Both the position numbers and the translations under genes were made by a program. Shown here in pieces: positions 60,541 through 64,000 of a stretch of DNA of 64,000 nucleotides. The notes below the pieces were generated by a model. The model did no database searches, was not told where the DNA came from, and saw nothing but the letters and a program-made list of their open reading frames with translations. The DNA is from Spirosoma radiotolerans (GTDB lineage: Bacteria; Bacteroidota; Bacteroidia; Cytophagales; Spirosomataceae): assembly GCF_000974425.1 (NCBI RefSeq), contig NZ_CP010429.1, forward strand, positions 6,620,001-6,684,000. Direction: 5' to 3'. Numbering within the stretch: position 1 is the first letter of the stretch; each line of letters begins with the position of its first letter.

Positions 60541-61107
60541 TTAGATGGCTAACCAGTTTTCCAGCATCTTGACGCCATTCTCGGTCAGAACGGATTCGGG
60601 ATGGAATTGCAGGCCTTTTACGTCAAAGCGAGTGTGAGCCAGTGCCATGACGCGGCCTTGTTCGTCCACGGCCGTCGTGCGTAATTCCGTAGGCATCGAG
60701 TCAGGAACGACCGTCCAGGAGTGATACCGGCCAACGGTCAACTCGTCGGGGATGTTGGCGAAAATCAATTCCGACCGATCCACAACGGCGGCTTTGTGGG
60801 CTACTCCGTGGAGTACGTCGCCCAGGTTTTCGAGGGTGGCGCCATACACTTCGCCAATGCCCTGATGACCCAGGCAAATGCCCAGTATGCTTTTTGTTGG
60901 GCCATACTCACGGACTACATCCTGCATGATGCCCGCTTCGGACGGGATACCCGGCCCCGGCGAAAGCATGATTTTGTCGTATTGCCCAACCGCATCGAGG
61001 GCAATTTTGTCATTCCTGACCACATCGGGCCGGTGCCCCAACTCCCGCAGAATATACACGAGGTTGTAGGTGAATGAATCGTAGTTATCTAAGACGAGTA
61101 GTTTCAT
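60541..61107 (-). CDS. trpG: anthranilate synthase component II (glutamine amidotransferase)
   Basis: 188 residues. Starts MKLLVLDNYDSFTYNLVYILRELG at 61107; nucleophile in ILGICLGHQGIGEVYGA (Cys about residue 79) and the triad His-Glu in KGLQFHPESVLTENG. It supplies ammonia to TrpE. The longer frame from 61287 runs into the palindromic gap and trpE and is rejected. It is 82 bp downstream of trpE. Confidence 0.97.
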   Translation of the reverse strand: MKLLVLDNYDSFTYNLVYILRELGHRPDVVRNDKIALDAVGQYDKIMLSPGPGIPSEAGIMQDVVREYGPTKSILGICLGHQGIGEVYGATLENLGDVLHGVAHKAAVVDRSELIFANIPDELTVGRYHSWTVVPDSMPTELRTTAVDEQGRVMALAHTRFDVKGLQFHPESVLTENGVKMLENWLAI

Positions 61108-61118
61108 GTTAGTACGTT

Positions 61119-61143
61119 TTCGGTTTATGGTATTCAGTTTACG
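61119..61143 (+). repeat. REP-like fragment between trpE and trpG
   Basis: CGGTTTATGGTATTCAGTTT and the bases around it resemble the arms of the palindromes at 18527-18594 and 25726-25796 (shared core GGTATTC[GA]GTTTA). It has no good matching second arm here, so it may be a decayed or partial copy. Confidence 0.4.
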
Positions 61144-61189
61144 GAAGACGGACGATCCAGGTGTCAGCCTATCGAAAATCGAAAAACCA

Positions 61190-62623
61190 TCATATCGTTT
61201 TTGCCTGATCAATAGCTGTTCGCAGCGCGGCCAGCTTGTTATGAACTTCCTGTAATTCGCTTTCAACGACCGACTTGGCAACGACACCCGCGCCCGCCTG
61301 GTAATAGAGCGTATTGTCTTTGCTCATAAACGTGCGGATCATAATGCAGTGGTTAAACTCGCCATCGAAACCCATATAGCCGATGCTGCCAGCGTAGAAA
61401 CTACGGCTTATATTTTCGTAGCGATCGATCAACTGCATGGCGTTGTGCTTAGGCGCTCCCGAGAGCGTTCCGGCAGGAAATGTTTCGGCCACGATCTGAA
61501 GTGGATCAGCCGTTTCGGTCAGGTCGCCGACAACTTTTGAGACAAGGTGAATGACGTGTGAATAATACTGTACTTCTTTGAACGTCTCAACGTTTACCAC
61601 ATCGCAATTTCGGCTCAAGTCATTGCGGGCGAGATCGACCAGCATCACGTGTTCCGCCGATTCTTTAGGGTCGTCATATAGTTTCTGGGCCAGTTCGGCG
61701 TCACGGATATCATCGCCCGTGCGCCGGAAGGTACCCGCAATGGGGTAGATGGTCGCCTGCCGATTCTTGACAACGATCTGCGATTCGGGCGAAGAACCGA
61801 ACAGTTTATAGTTGCCATAATCGAAGTAGAACAGGTAAGGGGAGGGGTTCAACGAGCGTAAGGCCCGATACACGTTGAACTCGTCACCAACGAAGGGAGT
61901 CGAAAACCGGCGCGACAAAACGATCTGAAAAACATCGCCCCGCTGGCAATGGTCTTTCCCCTTTTGTATGACTCCCCGAAACTCATCATCCGTGAAGTTC
62001 GATTGCTCTGGCCCCGCCGGACTGAACGAGTACGTCGGGTAATTACGACCTGTAATCAAATCGCTGATGTAGTCCAGTGTGCTGTCGGATTGAGTTTCGC
62101 CATCGCGCAGGTAGCTGTGTTCGAACAAGAACAGTTCATCCTTGAAGTGATTGATTGCCAACACGTATCGATAAACGGTAAAAACGGCCGCCGGGATCTG
62201 GTTTTCGATGGGTACGGGTGCGTGAAGCGAAATGTCCTCGAAACTCTGCACTGCCTGGTAGCCGAAGTAGCCGAACAAGCCGTTGGTGATGAATGGAAAT
62301 GGGGCTTTTTCGTGCTGGAAACTGTCTTTAAATTGTTGCAACGCGTCCAGCATAGACTGTTCGTCCAGGCTGCTTGTTTGCTCGTTATCGCCCGGCATTC
62401 GGATGGTCAGTAATCTGGACTCATAAGAGAAACTGGCCACCGGATCGAAGGCGATGTACGAAAAGCTATTGTCGTTGCCGTGATAGTCAGAGCTTTCGAG
62501 CAAAATACTGTTTAAAAAACGGTCTCGGATTCGGAGGTAAATACTGACCGGCGTGATAATGTCGGCCAGCATCCGTTTGTGTCGGCTGACAACGCGGTAG
62601 GTGGTTGGTTGGCTTGTAGTCAT
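61190..62623 (-). CDS. trpE: anthranilate synthase component I
   Basis: 477 residues; converts chorismate to anthranilate with TrpG. N-terminal regulatory part with the Trp-binding type sequence LLESSDYHGNDNSFSYIAFDPVASF (LLES motif), NGLFGYFGYQAV; C-terminal catalytic chorismate-binding domain DVFQIVLSRRFSTPF, FGSSPESQIVVKNRQATIYPIAGTFRRTGDD, HVMLVDLARNDLSRNC, GTLSGAPKHNAMQLIDRYE. The presence of LLES suggests feedback inhibition by tryptophan in addition to the attenuator upstream. It is the first enzyme gene of the operon, 51 bp after the attenuator hairpin. Confidence 0.97.
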   Translation of the reverse strand: MTTSQPTTYRVVSRHKRMLADIITPVSIYLRIRDRFLNSILLESSDYHGNDNSFSYIAFDPVASFSYESRLLTIRMPGDNEQTSSLDEQSMLDALQQFKDSFQHEKAPFPFITNGLFGYFGYQAVQSFEDISLHAPVPIENQIPAAVFTVYRYVLAINHFKDELFLFEHSYLRDGETQSDSTLDYISDLITGRNYPTYSFSPAGPEQSNFTDDEFRGVIQKGKDHCQRGDVFQIVLSRRFSTPFVGDEFNVYRALRSLNPSPYLFYFDYGNYKLFGSSPESQIVVKNRQATIYPIAGTFRRTGDDIRDAELAQKLYDDPKESAEHVMLVDLARNDLSRNCDVVNVETFKEVQYYSHVIHLVSKVVGDLTETADPLQIVAETFPAGTLSGAPKHNAMQLIDRYENISRSFYAGSIGYMGFDGEFNHCIMIRTFMSKDNTLYYQAGAGVVAKSVVESELQEVHNKLAALRTAIDQAKTI

Positions 62624-62666
62624 TTTCTTGTTAGTCTGACGTTAGTGGGACGGCTCGCGCCGAGGC

Positions 62667-62701
62667 AAAAAAATAAGGCTCACCGGGATGCGGTGAGCCT
62701 T
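62667..62701 (-). terminator. trp attenuator terminator
   Basis: On the minus strand AAGGCTCACC (62701-62692), loop GCATCCC (62691-62685), GGTGAGCCTT (62684-62675), then A and seven T (62673-62667): a strong intrinsic terminator placed before trpE and after the Trp-rich leader peptide. GGGATGAGGTTGCC at 62743-62730 can instead pair with its left arm plus loop. Confidence 0.92.
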
Positions 62702-62729
62702 TATATATCTGTTGGTAAACAACAATAGC

Positions 62730-62743
62730 GGCAACCTCATCCC
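62730..62743 (-). promoter_or_regulatory. trp antiterminator strand
   Basis: GGGATGAGGTTGCC pairs with the terminator left arm and loop: GGGATG with CATCCC (62690-62685), GGT with ACC (62694-62692), GCC with GGC (62699-62697), 12 pairs. It overlaps the leader-peptide stop codon (62739-62737), so a ribosome that reaches the stop would cover it, and one stalled at the Trp codons would leave it free. A further short stem (GGCA...TGCC) can hold it when no ribosome is present. Confidence 0.8.
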
Positions 62744-62793
62744 TTTTGAGAAGAGTGCCACCACCAAATCATGTTGTTAACCGAATTATTCAT
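62737..62793 (-). CDS. trpL: trp operon leader peptide
   Basis: 18-codon open frame MNNSVNNMIWWWHSSQKG followed by TGA. Three consecutive Trp codons (62766-62758) are about 4 codons beyond the middle, followed by a stop overlapping the antiterminator strand. This is the classic attenuator layout. The start at 62793 is 35 nt after the tRNA-Pro 3' end; a second in-frame ATG at codon 8 (62772) would give an 11-residue peptide with the same Trp codons. It is too short for ordinary gene prediction. Confidence 0.88.
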   Translation of the reverse strand: MNNSVNNMIWWWHSSQKG

Positions 62794-62827
62794 GTCTTCT
62801 AACTTTGTTTCTCTTTCTGAACCTGTG

Positions 62828-62901
62828 TCGGGGTGGCGGGATTCGAACCCACGACCTCTACGTCCCGAACGTAGCGCGCTACCAGGCTGCGCTACACCCC
62901 G
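62828..62901 (-). tRNA. tRNA-Pro (anticodon CGG)
   Basis: Minus-strand cloverleaf: acceptor CGGGGTG (62901-62895) with CACCCCG, D-arm AGCGCAGCCTGGTAGCGCG, anticodon stem CTACG/CGTAG with loop TTCGGGA (anticodon CGG, reading CCG), T-arm GTGGGTTCGAATCCCGC. 73 nt plus discriminator A; CCA is not encoded. Its 5' ten nt overlap the end of the upstream hydrolase gene. Confidence 0.97.
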
Positions 62902-63719
62902 CTCTGGGAGCACAAAGATAAAACGTTTGTTTTGTCTTGAACAAGCGTATCTAATTTTTTCTGCATAAATAAAGTTAATTGTTCTGGAATTTCCCAGGGT
63001 AGCAAGTGCCCAGCTTTCTCAATGCTATCGAATGAAGCGCTTTTCAGATAAGGCAACACCATTCGATGCTGTACGTCAGGTGGCAATGCCCGATCTTCGG
63101 CTCCAACGACAATATGAACCGGGACGCTGATGGTCGCCATGCGGTTCGCTATGTTCTCTTTACTGCCTTTCAGCAACCAGGCATCCCAGGCTGGTTTCGC
63201 TGTTCGTAAATCGTCGGCGATGATCTGCTCCCGAACGGCTTCTGAAACGGGCGATTCCGTAATGTTCTTAAGCGTTTGTTCCGCGGCTGCTCGCTGGCCA
63301 TATCCTTGTAACAATTTTTGCCGTTCGTCGTCCGGAATCGGTTCTGGAACCGGGGGCGATGGCGACACGAGGATCAATGCCTGGAGGCCGTCTGGCTGAC
63401 GGGCGGCTAATGCGAATGCTACCTTTCCACTCATCGAATGGGCCACCAGGACAAAGTTTTTCAGGTTAAATGTGTTAAGTAACGCTAAAACATCATCCAC
63501 CATGCCATCGACCGAATAGTCGGACCCAGACGCTGGCGCTTCTGAATCGCCATGCCCACGCAGATCGACTGCCATACAGCGGTATTTTTCGGCCAATTGA
63601 TCCATAACTGACTGCCACTCAAGAGCTGAGCCACCAAAATAATGCAGGAAGATGAGTGTTGTTGAGCCCTGTCCTTTCTCCAGTACATTGAGATTAACAC
63701 CGTTAATGTTGTGTATCAT
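62892..63719 (-). CDS. alpha/beta hydrolase
   Basis: 275 residues. LIFLHYFGGSALEWQSVMDQL (oxyanion region), AVDLRGHGDSEAP, nucleophile elbow VAHSMSGKVAF (Ser about residue 94), acid in GAEDRALPP and terminal His in EKAGHLLPWEIPEQL: a complete esterase/lipase-type triad. The C-terminal tail (residues 262-275) is unlike the family and its stop TAG (62894-62892) lies within the tRNA-Pro acceptor stem. It overlaps the stop codon of the upstream glycosidase gene by 1 nt, so they are co-transcribed. Confidence 0.88.
   Translation of the reverse strand: MIHNINGVNLNVLEKGQGSTTLIFLHYFGGSALEWQSVMDQLAEKYRCMAVDLRGHGDSEAPASGSDYSVDGMVDDVLALLNTFNLKNFVLVAHSMSGKVAFALAARQPDGLQALILVSPSPPVPEPIPDDERQKLLQGYGQRAAAEQTLKNITESPVSEAVREQIIADDLRTAKPAWDAWLLKGSKENIANRMATISVPVHIVVGAEDRALPPDVQHRMVLPYLKSASFDSIEKAGHLLPWEIPEQLTLFMQKKLDTLVQDKTNVLSLCSQSGV
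62913..62944 (-). promoter_or_regulatory. promoter of tRNA-Pro (and probably trp)
   Basis: On the minus strand TTG (62944-62942), a 21-nt spacer and TATCTTTG (62920-62913), 12 nt upstream of the tRNA. It matches the Bacteroidota consensus at both elements. It lies inside the 3' end of the hydrolase gene. Confidence 0.75.
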
Positions 63720-64000
63720 TAGACCTGGACTTTTAAGCGGGCGGGACGATCGGTTAGTTCGAGGACTTCGCCGTGGGGGACGATAGTAATTTGACCGAAC
63801 TCATTAAGTAAGTTCTTGTACGCCTGGGCCACCGGACGCGGCTTGCGGTCGAGGTCATACAGGCCGCATTCGTTAACATGATTGTTTAACTCGCCCAGTT
63901 GCGAATCCCAGTCGATTTGGTCGATCAGGCTATACCAGGTAAAGCCTAAAACGGGCACACCATCCCGACGCATTTTCATGACACCGACCCATTGTTTGTT
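63719..64000 (-). CDS. family 1-like glycoside hydrolase, C-terminal end
   Basis: Only the last 93 residues are in the window; the frame is open to the right edge. NKQWVGVMKMRRDGVPVLGFTWYSLIDQIDWDSQLGELNNHVNECGLYDLDRKPRPVAQAYKNLL resembles the end of GH1-type beta-glucosidases found in Bacteroidota, in which WYSLTDQ-DW lies after the nucleophile. The catalytic residues are not in the window. It ends with TAA sharing its T with the next ATG. Confidence 0.75.
   Translation of the reverse strand, partial: NKQWVGVMKMRRDGVPVLGFTWYSLIDQIDWDSQLGELNNHVNECGLYDLDRKPRPVAQAYKNLLNEFGQITIVPHGEVLELTDRPARLKVQV

Noticed and set aside
47100..61645. Other CACGTG words (47110, 53610, 61645 area) as parS sites
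   Set aside because: They lack the GAAAC flank and lie in coding sequence.
62771..62968. Plus-strand open frame of 65 codons with SGWRDSNPRPLRPERSALPGCATPRS
   Set aside because: It is the antisense of tRNA-Pro; this peptide is a well-known false annotation across tRNA genes.

Overview
The window looks like a chromosomal segment of a Cytophagales bacterium (phylum Bacteroidota), probably Spirosoma or a close relative. The evidence is protein-level resemblance (GldJ-type lipoprotein, DUF4175 protein, PVC-type haem protein, LVIVD lipoprotein, barrel proteins ending in Phe), promoters of the Bacteroidota type (TAnnTTTG -7 boxes), and the lack of obvious Shine-Dalgarno sequences. No phage, insertion sequence or CRISPR array was seen. 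The species assignment is inference from recognised families, not from a database search.

Layout. 0-4.6 kb: the start of pruA (cut by the left edge), thrC, a TPR/tol-pal-like secreted protein, then a 490-bp gene-free stretch packed with DnaA boxes that is a strong candidate chromosomal origin (oriC). 4.6-20.8 kb, almost all on the minus strand: a methyltransferase, mnmG (gidA, a classic origin neighbour), a large DUF4175 membrane protein, a comF-type phosphoribosyltransferase (plus strand), a GldJ-like gliding/type IX lipoprotein, mfd, a barstar-like protein, a quinone-detoxification-like trio (ring-cleaving dioxygenase, hydrolase, isomerase-like protein) and pdhA. Two parS-like sites with an identical 15-mer core flank this part. 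20.9-31.8 kb, plus strand: recF, then a TetR-TolC-MFP-RND efflux operon with an operator-like inverted repeat over its promoter, a membrane metallophosphoesterase and a secreted dienelactone-hydrolase-like protein.

31.9-36.6 kb: small secreted low-complexity proteins, a gamma-glutamylcyclotransferase-like gene, typA with a structured leader, and small envelope proteins. 36.6-42.5 kb, minus strand: an LVIVD-repeat lipoprotein pair and a five-gene unit in which an ECF sigma factor is coupled to an unusual anti-sigma-like/barrel protein, a Cys-rich lipoprotein, a lipoprotein serpin and a lipocalin-like lipoprotein. 42.7-53.7 kb: a Tat-type sugar isomerase/epimerase, a PVC-type haem c/HEAT protein, a lipoprotein cyclophilin and a 2042-residue alpha-2-macroglobulin with a CAEQ thioester motif.

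53.7-64 kb, minus strand: a complete tryptophan operon (trpE-G-D-C-F-B-A, then hisIE, a holin-like membrane protein and ridA). It is preceded by an unannotated 18-codon leader peptide with three consecutive Trp codons and a mutually exclusive antiterminator/terminator pair, a textbook ribosome-mediated attenuator. The leader lies 35 nt after a tRNA-Pro gene and no separate promoter is visible, so the trp mRNA may start as a tRNA-containing transcript. A VapB-like antitoxin and a frameshifted PIN-domain toxin sit inside the operon between trpF and trpB. The right edge holds an alpha/beta hydrolase whose stop codon lies inside the tRNA gene and the 3' end of a family 1-like glycoside hydrolase.

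The most notable observations are the trp attenuator, the candidate oriC with nearby parS-like sites, the broken VapC inside the trp operon, the sigma factor-serpin operon, and several long palindromes in intergenic gaps.
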